The notes under the pieces are model-generated. The model was not told the DNA's origin. It made no database searches and saw only the letters and a list, made by a program, of their open reading frames with translations. From NCBI RefSeq assembly GCF_008123425.1, contig NZ_VSSS01000013.1:83811-147810 (forward strand): 64,000 nt of DNA, given 5' to 3'. The DNA comes from Bradyrhizobium rifense (GTDB lineage Bacteria; Pseudomonadota; Alphaproteobacteria; Rhizobiales; Xanthobacteraceae). Made by a program: the position numbers and the translations under genes. Shown here piece after piece: positions 47,669 through 56,104 of the stretch; within the stretch, counting starts at the first letter, position 1, and each line of letters starts with the position of its first letter.

Positions 47669-48150
47669 CAATCACGGGCCTCGGCGAGCTTGCACGATGC
47701 GCGCATCACGGCGCGCAGGATTTCGACATGCGTGCCGCAGCGGCAAAGATTGTAGCGCAGCGCCGCGAGCGCTTCCTGCTCTGTCGGCTGCGGGTTGATC
47801 GCGAGCAGCGCCTTGGTGGTCATGATCATGCCGTTGAGGCAGTAGCCGCATTGTGCGGCTTGCTCTTCGATGAAGGCCTGCTGCACGACATCAGGCTTGT
47901 CGCGGGTGCCGAGGCCTTCGAGCGTCACGATGTCGCGTCCGGCGCAGCCGTTGATCGGAATCACGCAAGAGCGCGCAGCCGTGCCGTCGATCAGGACAGT
48001 GCAGGTGCCACATTCACCCAAGCCGCAACCGTATTTCGGACCGTTGAGCCCGAGATCATTGCGCAGCACGTAGAGCAGCGGCGTCTGGCGCTCTGCCGTG
48101 ACGTCGTGGATCCTGCCGTTCACGGTGAGGCGGATCGGTGCCTGCGTCAT
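47668..48150 (-). CDS. nicA: nicotinate dehydrogenase small [2Fe-2S] subunit
   Basis: A 160-residue two-cluster ferredoxin-type subunit of the xanthine dehydrogenase family. The N-terminal plant-type [2Fe-2S] site is Cys42, Cys47, Cys50 and Cys62 (YGCGLGECGTC...SC), and the C-terminal cluster uses QCGYCLNGM and CRCGTH. It relays electrons from the NicB molybdenum site. I chose the ATG at 48150; earlier in-frame codons are not expected to be coding. It pairs with nicB; the gene pair defines the first step of nicotinate breakdown. Confidence 0.9.
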   Translation of the reverse strand: MTQAPIRLTVNGRIHDVTAERQTPLLYVLRNDLGLNGPKYGCGLGECGTCTVLIDGTAARSCVIPINGCAGRDIVTLEGLGTRDKPDVVQQAFIEEQAAQCGYCLNGMIMTTKALLAINPQPTEQEALAALRYNLCRCGTHVEILRAVMRASCKLAEARD

Positions 48151-48208
48151 CCTCGTTCCCAAACCCTGCGATCGCAAAAATTCCAGATCGCTTGAAATCT
48201 ACGTCGCG

Positions 48209-48236
48209 ACGATACCGTTTGTACACAAACGTGCAA
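48209..48236 (-). promoter_or_regulatory. nicA promoter with operator between -35 and -10
   Basis: On the minus strand, TTGCAC (48231-48236) and TATCGT (48209-48214) form a sigma70-like promoter with a 16-bp spacer. An operator of the form CGTTTGT-AC-ACAAACG (48216-48231) fits almost exactly into that spacer, so a bound repressor would block RNA polymerase. The promoter lies about 60 bp upstream of the nicA start. Confidence 0.6.
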
Positions 48237-48267
48237 GCGGCCATGCCGCAGTGCAGCGCAACTGCCC

Positions 48268-48283
48268 GCTTTGTGGACAAAGC
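48268..48283. promoter_or_regulatory. second operator in the nicA-hnr control region
   Basis: A perfect 7-bp-arm palindrome, GCTTTGT-GG-ACAAAGC, midway between nicA and hnr. Its arm-spacer-arm geometry (2-nt spacer, TTTGT/ACAAA core) matches the operator at 48216-48231, whose centre is 52 bp away (about five helical turns). It may allow cooperative or looped repression. Confidence 0.55.
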
Positions 48284-48338
48284 AGGGAGGCAAATGAGGT
48301 TTTATTCGGCAGGCGTGTCTTTTCGCGCGCGGCGCCGC

Positions 48339-48385
48339 TTGACAGCTATCGGGACCGCGCGCAACATCGTTCGTATACGAATGAT
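48339..48385 (+). promoter_or_regulatory. hnr operon promoter and operator
   Basis: A consensus -35 TTGACA (48339-48344), a 17-bp spacer and a weak -10 CAACAT (48362-48367). A near-palindrome, ATCGTTCGT-AT-ACGAATGAT (48366-48385, one mismatch), overlaps the -10/start region, with TTCGT/ACGAA arms of the same type as the other nicotinate operators. It precedes the hnr start by about 26 bp. Confidence 0.6.
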
Positions 48386-48410
48386 AACCGCAATGTCTGC
48401 TGGCTTTGAC

Positions 48411-49868
48411 ATGGTGATGGAAACAACAAGCGCTGCCATCGACAAGATCCGCTGCGATGCCTGTCCGGTGATGTGCTACATCAAGCCGGGCGCGGCGGGC
48501 GCCTGCGACCGCTATGCCAACCACGACGGCAAGCTCGTCCGCGTCGACCCGCACATCATTCTCGAACGCACGGTGTCGCAGGGCGGCAAGCTCGTGCCGT
48601 TCAGCCGCACCGAAGACTGGGACGGCAAGCTCGTCCACGAGCCCTCGACCTTCGTCACCGCGATCGGCGCGGGTACGACTTATCCAGATTACAAGCCGGC
48701 ACCTTTCATCGTCTCCTCCGAGATCGACGGCGTCGACATGGTGACCGTCGTCACCGAGGGCATCTTCTCCTATTGCGGCGTCAAGGTGAAGATCGACACC
48801 GACCGCTATCTCGGCCCGGAAACCGCGACCGTGCGCGCGCAGGGCGAGGCGGTCGGCCACGTCACCACCAGCGAATACGGTTCGCAGATGCTGTCGCTCG
48901 GCGGCGTGCATCATCTCACCGGCGGCTCCAAGAAAGAAGGCCGCGTCACCTGCGACACGCTGATGGACCTCGCCAATTGCAAGGCGGTGGAGCTGACCAT
49001 CGACGGCGGCGCGAGCGTGGTGGTGCAGGCCGGCCAGCCGCCGATCGTCAACGGCGTGAAAGAAGAGCGCATGCGCGTCGGCTGCGGCTCGGCGACGATC
49101 GGCATGTTCGCCAAGCAGTGGCACGGCAAGGTCGACGAGGTCGTCGTGGTCGACGACCACATCACCGGCGTTCTCAGTGAACATCAGGCCGGCAAGCTGC
49201 TCGACATCGCCGACACCGGCATCAAGATGAAGGGCCGGCGTTCGACGCCCGGCCGCTATTTCCAGGTCGCCGATCCCGGCACGGGCTGGGGCGGCACCAA
49301 CATCTCCGATCCGCTGGCGATCCTCGGCCCGTTCGACACCAAGGAGGCCAGGCCCGGCCTCTCGATGCTGATGGTCTCCACCACCGGGGAGCATTCCTCT
49401 TACTACGTGCTCGACGAGGCCTTGAAGCCGGTCGAAACGGAGATGCCGCCCGACCTGAAATTCTCGGTCGAGCGCATCCAGGAAAATTGCGAGCCCGCGC
49501 TGTGCACGGTGCTGTTCATGGCCGGCGCCGGCGGTTCGTTGCGTGCGGGAGTTACCGACAATCCGGTGCGGCTGACGCGCTCGGTGAAGGATGCGCTGAC
49601 GCGCGTCACCAGCGGCGGCGCGGCGGTTTATGTCTGGCCAGGCGGCGGCATCACCTACATGGTGGACGTCACGCAAATGCCTTCCGGCGCATTCGGCTAT
49701 GTGCCGACGCCGGCGCTGGTTGCGCCGATCGAATTCACGATGAAGCTGACCGACTATGCCGCGCTCGGCGGACACATGGACTACGTGAAACCGCTCTCCG
49801 AGGTCAGGGGCGGCGAAGATGTCCGTCAGCTGCCCTGGCAAAACCCGATTCCAGGACCTCGGCCATGA
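48411..49868 (+). CDS. hnr: 6-hydroxynicotinate reductase-like Fe-S protein
   Basis: A 485-residue protein of the family that includes Eubacterium barkeri 6-hydroxynicotinate reductase. The N-terminus has a [4Fe-4S]-type motif C-x2-C-x3-C-x9-C (Cys15, Cys18, Cys22, Cys32) followed by RYANHDGKLVRVDPH. It would reduce 6-hydroxynicotinate to 1,4,5,6-tetrahydro-6-oxonicotinate, using low-potential electrons. The upstream open frame to 48138 runs through the operators and is not coding. ATGs at 48393, 48411 and 48417 are possible starts; none has a strong ribosome site. It heads an eight-gene operon. Confidence 0.82.
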   Translation: MVMETTSAAIDKIRCDACPVMCYIKPGAAGACDRYANHDGKLVRVDPHIILERTVSQGGKLVPFSRTEDWDGKLVHEPSTFVTAIGAGTTYPDYKPAPFIVSSEIDGVDMVTVVTEGIFSYCGVKVKIDTDRYLGPETATVRAQGEAVGHVTTSEYGSQMLSLGGVHHLTGGSKKEGRVTCDTLMDLANCKAVELTIDGGASVVVQAGQPPIVNGVKEERMRVGCGSATIGMFAKQWHGKVDEVVVVDDHITGVLSEHQAGKLLDIADTGIKMKGRRSTPGRYFQVADPGTGWGGTNISDPLAILGPFDTKEARPGLSMLMVSTTGEHSSYYVLDEALKPVETEMPPDLKFSVERIQENCEPALCTVLFMAGAGGSLRAGVTDNPVRLTRSVKDALTRVTSGGAAVYVWPGGGITYMVDVTQMPSGAFGYVPTPALVAPIEFTMKLTDYAALGGHMDYVKPLSEVRGGEDVRQLPWQNPIPGPRP

Positions 49869-50761
49869 CGAGGCTCCCGCAAATCGCATTGCTGTCTGAT
49901 GGCCGGCGGCTGCATTTGCAGGATGGACCGATTGATCTGATCGTCGAGGCGAGGGGGCGCGAGCACGAGGTGCGCGCGGCCTATGAGGCTGCGGCGCGCC
50001 GCTTTGCTGGACTGCTCGACGAGCTCTGTGCGGAACTTAGGGAATTGCGGGCTGCCGCCGAGAAGCGGACTTCGCTGAAGGGCGTAGTTGCCCGTCGGAT
50101 GCACGCTGCCGTCGCGCCTTATGCTTCTGATTGTTTCATTACGCCCATGGCTGCGGTGGCAGGCAGCGTGGCGGAAGAGATTCTCGGCGCGATGCTGGAC
50201 GCTGCGTCGCTCGACCGGGTTTACGTCAACAATGGCGGCGACATCGCGCTGCATCTCGGGCAGGGCGAGCATTTCTCCGTGGGGCTGCTGGATCGGCCGG
50301 ACCACGACGGTGTGATGCGGGCCATGAGGGTCGATGCGGATGATCCGGTGCGCGGCATCGCGACCAGCGGCCGCCACGGCCGCAGCTTTTCACTCGGTAT
50401 CGCCGATGCCGTGACAGTGCTGGCGGCGACGGCGTCGCAAGCCGACGCGGCTGCGACTGTCATCGCCAACGCCATCGATTTGCCCGGGCATCCCGCCATC
50501 ATCCGGCAACCCGCAAACGAGCTTCAGCCCGACAGCGATCTCGGTGCGCGTCTTGTCACGCGTGCGGTCGGTGAATTGTCGCAGAGCGAGATCGCCGCTG
50601 CGCTAGAATCTGGCGCGGAATGTGCACGGCAATTATTCGATCGCGGACTGATCGAGGGTGCGGTGCTGCGGCTTTGTGGTGATATGCTTGTCATCGGAAC
50701 CAAGGATATAGAAGAGCAACGACCGCGCCCGCTTGTGCTGGAGCACGCGGTCTGTGCCTGA
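49865..50761 (+). CDS. UPF0280-family (ApbE-like) protein
   Basis: A 298-residue protein of the UPF0280 family, which shares a fold with ApbE flavin transferases. It carries RMHAAVAPYASDCFITPMAAVAGSVAEEI and VNNGGDIALHL, as in the family. Its ATG overlaps the hnr stop (ATGA), which suggests it serves the reductase, possibly attaching a flavin or helping assemble its cofactor. That role is inference; the family has no proven activity that I can name. The DUF1185 gene follows 15 bp later. Confidence 0.75.
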   Translation: MTRLPQIALLSDGRRLHLQDGPIDLIVEARGREHEVRAAYEAAARRFAGLLDELCAELRELRAAAEKRTSLKGVVARRMHAAVAPYASDCFITPMAAVAGSVAEEILGAMLDAASLDRVYVNNGGDIALHLGQGEHFSVGLLDRPDHDGVMRAMRVDADDPVRGIATSGRHGRSFSLGIADAVTVLAATASQADAAATVIANAIDLPGHPAIIRQPANELQPDSDLGARLVTRAVGELSQSEIAAALESGAECARQLFDRGLIEGAVLRLCGDMLVIGTKDIEEQRPRPLVLEHAVCA

Positions 50762-50776
50762 GCAGGGAAGCGAAAC

Positions 50777-51361
50777 ATGAGCGCGATCATCCGCAAGATC
50801 GTCACGGTCGTCGAAGAGACGCAGATGGAGATGGACCGCCAGGTCTCGCCGCCGACCCGGCGTGCGGCCGCGATCGCCGTGATCGAAAATCCCTTTGCCG
50901 GAAAATATGTCGAGGATCTTTCGCCGCTGATCGCGATCGGGGAGGAGCTCGGTGAGCTCCTGTCGAAGCGCGCGGTTGCGGCGCTTGGTATCGATGGTGC
51001 GAAGGCGCACAGCTACGGCAAGGCCGCGGCTGTCGGCGAGAATGGTGAGCTGGAGCACGCCGCCGCGATTCTCCATCCCAAGATGGGTGCGCCGGTGCGC
51101 AAAGTGCTGGGCAAGGGCGCGGCGCTGATCCCGTCGTCGAAGAAGCGCAGCGGCCCCGGCACGACGCTGGACATTCCGCTCGGCCACAAGGATGCGGCCT
51201 TCGTGCGCAGTCACTTTGACGGCATGGAAGTGCAGATCAACGACGCGCCGCGCGCCAACGAGATCATGGTCGCGGTCGCCGTCACCGATAGCGGCCGTCC
51301 GCTGCCGCGCGTCGGCGGGCTGACGGTTGCGGAGATCAAAGGCGAAGACGGTTTGAAATAA
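50777..51361 (+). CDS. DUF1185 'amino acid synthesis' family protein
   Basis: A 194-residue member of the PF06684 (DUF1185) family. Typical segments are IGIDGAKAHSYGKAA, LEHAAAILHPKMGAPVR and GPGTTLDIPLGHKDAAFVRSHFDG. These proteins cluster with UPF0280 and 6-hydroxynicotinate reductase-like genes, and the name 'amino acid synthesis' is not backed by biochemistry I know of. Possibly a cofactor, chaperone or ring-opening role in this pathway. Confidence 0.7.
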   Translation: MSAIIRKIVTVVEETQMEMDRQVSPPTRRAAAIAVIENPFAGKYVEDLSPLIAIGEELGELLSKRAVAALGIDGAKAHSYGKAAAVGENGELEHAAAILHPKMGAPVRKVLGKGAALIPSSKKRSGPGTTLDIPLGHKDAAFVRSHFDGMEVQINDAPRANEIMVAVAVTDSGRPLPRVGGLTVAEIKGEDGLK

Positions 51362-51439
51362 GGGACTGCTGGGAGAGGCGGGCACAGCTTCTCCGGCATG
51401 ATCGTGGTCGAGAGATAAAGTTCAAAACTGGAGGTTGGG

Positions 51440-52642
51440 ATGCGAGCAAGAAACTGTTTTGTCGGCGCGGCCTTTGCGCTTCTGGCTGCCAGCGTGGGTC
51501 ATTCGGCCTTGGCAGAGGACATCAAGATCGGCGAGATCAACAGCTACTCGCTGCTGCCGTCCTTCACCGAACCCTATCGCAAGGGCTGGCAGCTCGCCGT
51601 CGAAGAGATCAACGCGGCCGGCGGCATTAACGGCAAGAAACTCGTCGTCGTCTCCAAGGACGACGGCGGCAAGCCGGCGGATGCGCAGACCGCGGCCAAT
51701 GAGCTCGTCTCCAGCGAGGGCGTGGCGATGCTGACGGGCACGTTCCTGTCGAACATCGGCCTCGCAGTCAGCGACTTCGCCAACCAGAAGAAGGTGTTCT
51801 TCCTCGCGGCCGAGCCGCTGACGGACGCCGTGACCTGGGCAAAGGGCAACAAGTACACGTTCCGCCTGCGTCCCTCCAACTACATGCAGGCCGCGATGCT
51901 GGTGGAAGCCGCCAGCAAGCTGCCCGCAAAACGCTGGGCGACGATCGCGCCGAACTATGAATACGGCCAGTCGGCGGTCGCGGTGTTCAAGAAGCTGATG
52001 TCGGAGAAGCGCCCTGACATCCAGTGGGTTGACGAGCAGTGGCCGCCGCAGGGCAAGATCGACGCCGGTCCGGTGGTGCAGGCGGTGGCGCAGGCCAATC
52101 CGGAAGCGATCCTCAATGTCACTTTCGGTCCCGATCTCGTCAAGCTCGTGCGTGAAGGCAATACCCGCGGCCTGTTCAAGGGACGTGAGGTCGTGTCGTT
52201 CCTGACCGGCGAGCCCGAATATCTCGACCCGCTCAAGGAGGAGACGCCCGAGGGTTGGATCGTCACCGGCTATCCCTGGTACTCGATCAAGACGCCCGAG
52301 CACGACGCGTTCCTGAAGGCCTACCAGACCAAGTACAACGACTATCCGCGCCTCGGCTCGATCGTCGGCTACCAGACCATCAAGGCCGCCGCCGCCATCC
52401 TGGCCAAGGCCGGCTCGACCGATACCGACAAGATGATCGCAGCGGCCGAAGGTCTGTCGATGCCGTCTCCGTTCGGCGAGATCACCTTCCGCAAGATCGA
52501 CCACCAGTCGACCCTCGGCGCCTTCGTCGGCAAGACCGCGCAGAAGGACGGCAAGGGCGTGATGGTCGACTTCTCCTACAAGAAGGGCGCGGACTATCTG
52601 CCGAGCGACGCCGAAGTCGAGAAGCTGCGTCCGAAGGATTGA
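51440..52642 (+). CDS. HAAT-type ABC transporter substrate-binding protein
   Basis: A 400-residue branched-chain-amino-acid-type (HAAT/Peripla_BP_6) binding protein with a signal peptide (cleavage after SALA). The core contains GGINGKKLVVVSKDDGGKPA and IVGYQTIKAAAAILAKAG. GGAGG sits 5 nt before the ATG at 51440. Within the nicotinate operon it most likely binds nicotinate or a related pyridine carboxylate rather than leucine; ligand unproven. A hairpin separates it from the permease gene. Confidence 0.88.
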   Translation: MRARNCFVGAAFALLAASVGHSALAEDIKIGEINSYSLLPSFTEPYRKGWQLAVEEINAAGGINGKKLVVVSKDDGGKPADAQTAANELVSSEGVAMLTGTFLSNIGLAVSDFANQKKVFFLAAEPLTDAVTWAKGNKYTFRLRPSNYMQAAMLVEAASKLPAKRWATIAPNYEYGQSAVAVFKKLMSEKRPDIQWVDEQWPPQGKIDAGPVVQAVAQANPEAILNVTFGPDLVKLVREGNTRGLFKGREVVSFLTGEPEYLDPLKEETPEGWIVTGYPWYSIKTPEHDAFLKAYQTKYNDYPRLGSIVGYQTIKAAAAILAKAGSTDTDKMIAAAEGLSMPSPFGEITFRKIDHQSTLGAFVGKTAQKDGKGVMVDFSYKKGADYLPSDAEVEKLRPKD

Positions 52643-52660
52643 TGTCTTTCCAATCTCTCC

Positions 52661-52684
52661 CTCTCCCCGCAACAGCGGGGAGAG
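52661..52684 (+). repeat. intercistronic 10-bp hairpin between binding protein and permease
   Basis: A perfect inverted repeat CTCTCCCCGC-AACA-GCGGGGAGAG, 19 bp after the binding-protein stop. It shares the CTCTCCCC core with the repeat at 5876-6032. Such hairpins often protect the upstream mRNA, so the binding protein would be made in excess of the membrane parts. Confidence 0.75.
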
Positions 52685-52712
52685 GTGACTTCAAACCCAA
52701 CCCGGACCGCCG

Positions 52713-54602
52713 ATGGCCTTTTATGTCGTACAGTTTCTGACCGGTCTCGCCAGCGCAGCGTCGCTGTTTCTGGTGGCCTCGGGCCTGTCGATCATCTTTG
52801 GCGTGACGCGGATCGTGAATTTCGCGCATGGCGCCTTCTACATGATCGGCGCCTACATCGCCTTCACGCTGACCGAGCGCTTCTCCGGTGCGTTCGGCTT
52901 CTGGGGCGGGGTGGTCGTGGCGGCGCTGGCCGTGGCGCTGATCGGCGTCCTCGTCGAGATGGTGCTGCTGCGGCGGATCTATCATGCGCCCGAGCTGTTC
53001 CAGCTGCTCGGCACCTTCGGTCTCACGCTGATGGTCGAGGATCTCGTGGTGCTGATCTGGGGCCCCGACGATCTCGTCGGCCGCCGCGCGCCGGGCTTCA
53101 AGGGCGCAGTCGATTTCTTCGGCCAGAATATCCCGAGCTACGACCTGTTCCTGATCGCGCTCGGCCCCGTCGTGCTCGGCGTTCTCTGGCTGCTGTTCCA
53201 GCGCACGCGCTGGGGTGTGCTGGTGCGCGCAGCGACGCAGGACCGCGACATGGTCGCAGCGCTCGGCGTCAATCAGAAATGGCTGTTCACCTCCGTGTTT
53301 GCGGTCGGCGTCTTCCTTGCCGCGCTCGGCGGCGCGCTCCAGATCCCGCGCGATGCCGTGCATCACGCTATGGATCTGCGCATCATCGTCGAGGTCTTTG
53401 TCGTGGTCGTGATCGGCGGCCTCGGCAGCATCGTCGGCGCCTTCGTCGCGGCCGTGCTGGTGTCCGAGTTGAACGCCTTCGGCATTCTCATCTTCCCGAA
53501 GATCTCGATCATCCTGGTCTTCCTGGTGATGGCGGTGGTGCTGATCGTCCGTCCCTGGGGCCTGTTCGGCAAGCCGGAGGCGGCCGCGCGCAAGACGCCG
53601 GGTCTCACCGTCAATCCCTGGCGGCCGCTGACGTCGAACGAGCGGCTTGCGGCGCTCGCAGCCCTCGTCATCGCGGCAACGCTGCCTTTGTTCGCCGGCA
53701 ATTACGCGCTGACCGTCGGTTCCGAGATCGCGATCTTCGTGATCTTCGCCGTCAGCCTGCACTTCCTGATGTCGGTCGGCGGGCTCGCGTCATTCGGCCA
53801 CGCCGCCTATTTCGGGCTCGGCGCCTACGGCGTCGCCTTCCTCGCCAAGATGGCGGGGCTGCCGATGATCGTCTGCCTCTTGCTGGGACCGCTGCTCGGC
53901 TGCATGGGCGCTGCCGTGTTCGGCTTCTTCGCCGTGCAGCTCTCCGGTGTCTACTTTGCGATGCTGACACTCGCCTTCGCGCAGATCGTCTGGTCAATCG
54001 CATTCCAGTGGGTGAGCGTCACCGGCGGCGACAACGGCATTCTGGGCGTCTGGCCTGCAAGCTGGGCGGCGAGCCCGTCGCATTTCTACTGGCTGGCGCT
54101 TGGCGTCGCGGCGCTCGTGACGGTCACGCTGCGGATCATGGTATTTTCGCCATTCGGCTACGCGCTGCGCGCCACGCGTGACTCGCTGCTGCGCAGCGAG
54201 GCGGTCGGCATCAACGCCAAGCGCATCCAGTGGACGGCGTTCGTGATCGCGGGCACCACCGCCGGCATCGGCGGCGCGCTGTTCGCCTACCTCAAGGGCA
54301 GCGTCTTCCCGGACAATCTCGGCATCTCGCTCTCGGTCGATGCGCTGGTCATGGTGCTGCTCGGCGGCGTCGAGACGGTGTCGGGCGGGGTGATTGGCGC
54401 GATCGTCTACAAGGCCTTGAACATCTGGCTGGTGAGCCAGACCGATCTGTCAAAACTCGTGCTCGGCGGCTTCATCGTGCTGATCGTCGTCGTCTTCCCC
54501 AAGGGCATCGTCGGCATGCTGGAGATGCTGGCGCAGCGTCGCAGGAAGTCGTCGCCGCCGGGATCATCTTTGCTCGCCAAGCCGATTGAGTCCGCCGAAT
54601 GA
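52713..54602 (+). CDS. fused LivH-LivM branched-chain-type ABC permease
   Basis: A 629-residue fusion of the two permeases. Residues 1-290 are LivH-like (GLSIIFGVTRIVNFAHGAFYMIG), and residues about 300-610 are LivM-like (GLASFGHAAYFGLGAYG). Together about 16 membrane helices. Fused LivHM proteins are known in rhizobia. It works with the ATPases encoded next and the binding protein upstream. The stop overlaps the next gene (ATGA). Confidence 0.9.
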   Translation: MAFYVVQFLTGLASAASLFLVASGLSIIFGVTRIVNFAHGAFYMIGAYIAFTLTERFSGAFGFWGGVVVAALAVALIGVLVEMVLLRRIYHAPELFQLLGTFGLTLMVEDLVVLIWGPDDLVGRRAPGFKGAVDFFGQNIPSYDLFLIALGPVVLGVLWLLFQRTRWGVLVRAATQDRDMVAALGVNQKWLFTSVFAVGVFLAALGGALQIPRDAVHHAMDLRIIVEVFVVVVIGGLGSIVGAFVAAVLVSELNAFGILIFPKISIILVFLVMAVVLIVRPWGLFGKPEAAARKTPGLTVNPWRPLTSNERLAALAALVIAATLPLFAGNYALTVGSEIAIFVIFAVSLHFLMSVGGLASFGHAAYFGLGAYGVAFLAKMAGLPMIVCLLLGPLLGCMGAAVFGFFAVQLSGVYFAMLTLAFAQIVWSIAFQWVSVTGGDNGILGVWPASWAASPSHFYWLALGVAALVTVTLRIMVFSPFGYALRATRDSLLRSEAVGINAKRIQWTAFVIAGTTAGIGGALFAYLKGSVFPDNLGISLSVDALVMVLLGGVETVSGGVIGAIVYKALNIWLVSQTDLSKLVLGGFIVLIVVVFPKGIVGMLEMLAQRRRKSSPPGSSLLAKPIESAE

Positions 54603-55390
54603 GTGTCGCACCCCCACTTCTCGCGGTCGAAGGCCTGACCAAATCCTACGGCGGCATCCACGCCGTGCGCGGCGTCTCGTTCTCGCTGCGCGCCGGCGAG
54701 ATCCTGGCGCTGATCGGCCCGAACGGTGCCGGCAAGAGCACGTGCTTCGACATGCTCAACGGCCAGAACAAGCCCGATACCGGCCATGTCCGCCTGCTTG
54801 GCGAGGAAACCACCGGCAAGAAACCGCGCGAGATCTGGCGCATGGGCGTCGGACGCACCTTCCAGATCACGGCGACCTTCGCGACCATGACCGTGCGCGA
54901 GAACGTCCAGGTCGCGCTGATCTCGCATGGCAAGCAATTGTTCAATCTCTGGGGTTCGGCGCCGAATGTCGATCGCGGCGAGGCCGGGCGGCTGCTCGAG
55001 CTGGTCGGCATGGGCGGCTATGCGGATCGTCCCTGCGGCGAGCTTGCCTATGGCGACCTCAAGCGCCTCGAGCTTGCGATCGCGCTCGCCAATGATCCAA
55101 AGCTGCTCTTGATGGATGAGCCGACCGCCGGCATGGCGCCGCGCGAGCGCGTCGAGCTGATGCGGCTCACCGCGCAGATCGCGCGCGAAAAATCGATCGG
55201 CGTGCTGTTCACCGAGCACGACATGGATGTCGTGTTCGAACATGCCGACCGCATCATCGTGCTGAATCGGGGGACGTTGATCGCCGAAGGCTCACCGGCC
55301 GAGGTGCGCGGCAATCCGCAGGTGCAGGCGATCTATCTCGGCGAGGGTCTGCTTTACGAGGCCGGGCATCGCGAGGGAGCCTCAGCATGA
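54599..55390 (+). CDS. LivG-like ABC ATPase
   Basis: A 263-residue ATPase with Walker A GPNGAGKST, signature segment LAYGDLKRLELAIAL, Walker B LLMDEPTAGMAP and the LivG-type C-terminal BCA_ABC_TP extension (IYLGEG). It powers the fused permease. It overlaps livF downstream by ATGA. The substrate is that of the transporter, probably nicotinate-type. Confidence 0.92.
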   Translation: MSVAPPLLAVEGLTKSYGGIHAVRGVSFSLRAGEILALIGPNGAGKSTCFDMLNGQNKPDTGHVRLLGEETTGKKPREIWRMGVGRTFQITATFATMTVRENVQVALISHGKQLFNLWGSAPNVDRGEAGRLLELVGMGGYADRPCGELAYGDLKRLELAIALANDPKLLLMDEPTAGMAPRERVELMRLTAQIAREKSIGVLFTEHDMDVVFEHADRIIVLNRGTLIAEGSPAEVRGNPQVQAIYLGEGLLYEAGHREGASA

Positions 55391-56091
55391 AGCTCACGGT
55401 GCAAGACCTCAACAGCCATTATGGCCCCGCGCACATTCTGTTCGACATCGGTTTCGAGGTCGGCGAGGGCGAGGTGGTGGCGCTGCTCGGGCGCAACGGC
55501 GCCGGCAAGTCGACCACGTTCCGCTCGATCGTCGGCCTCGTCGCGCAACGAACTGGCCGCATTACGTTCGAGGGCAAGGACGTCTCGGCGCGGCCGACGC
55601 ATGAGATCGTGCGCGAAGGCCTCGGCTATGTGCCGGAAGAGCGGCGCATCTTCACCGATCTGACGGTGGAAGAGAATCTCGAAGTCGGCCGCCAGCCGAA
55701 GCGCCCGAATGCGCCGTACTGGACCCGCGAAAAGCTGTTCACGCTGTTTCCGAATCTCGGCGAGATGAAGGGGCGTCCGGGCGGCCGCATGAGCGGCGGC
55801 GAGCAGCAGATGCTGACGATCGCGCGCACGCTGATGGGCAACCCGTCGCTGGTGCTGCTCGACGAGCCCTCCGAAGGCCTGTCGCCGAAAATCGTGGAGC
55901 AGATGGTCGATGCCATCCTGACCATGAAGAAGGAGGGCGTCAGCATCGTCGTCTCCGAACAGAATTTGCATTTTGCGCGGCTGATTTCCGATCGCGCCTA
56001 TATCATCGAGCGCGGCCGCATCTGCTTTGGCGGAACAATGGCCGAGCTCGACGCGCGTCCGGATATCCGCGACGCGCATCTATCGTTGTGA
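55387..56091 (+). CDS. LivF-like ABC ATPase
   Basis: A 234-residue ATPase with Walker A GRNGAGKST, signature MSGGEQQML, Walker B LVLLDEPSEGLSP and C-terminal RDAHLSL. It pairs with the LivG-like ATPase. The MarR gene begins 13 bp after its stop, so it belongs to the same transcript. Confidence 0.92.
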   Translation: MKLTVQDLNSHYGPAHILFDIGFEVGEGEVVALLGRNGAGKSTTFRSIVGLVAQRTGRITFEGKDVSARPTHEIVREGLGYVPEERRIFTDLTVEENLEVGRQPKRPNAPYWTREKLFTLFPNLGEMKGRPGGRMSGGEQQMLTIARTLMGNPSLVLLDEPSEGLSPKIVEQMVDAILTMKKEGVSIVVSEQNLHFARLISDRAYIIERGRICFGGTMAELDARPDIRDAHLSL

Positions 56092-56104
56092 AGGGCGGGA
56101 ACGG

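Noticed and set aside
48138..48410. N-terminal extension of the hydroxynicotinate reductase
   Set aside because: The open frame runs through the promoter and three palindromic operators and shows no family similarity; translation most likely begins near 48393-48417.
50777..51361. Assignment of the DUF1185 protein to amino acid biosynthesis
   Set aside because: The name comes from the family label only; the operon context points to nicotinate catabolism and no biosynthetic motif is visible.
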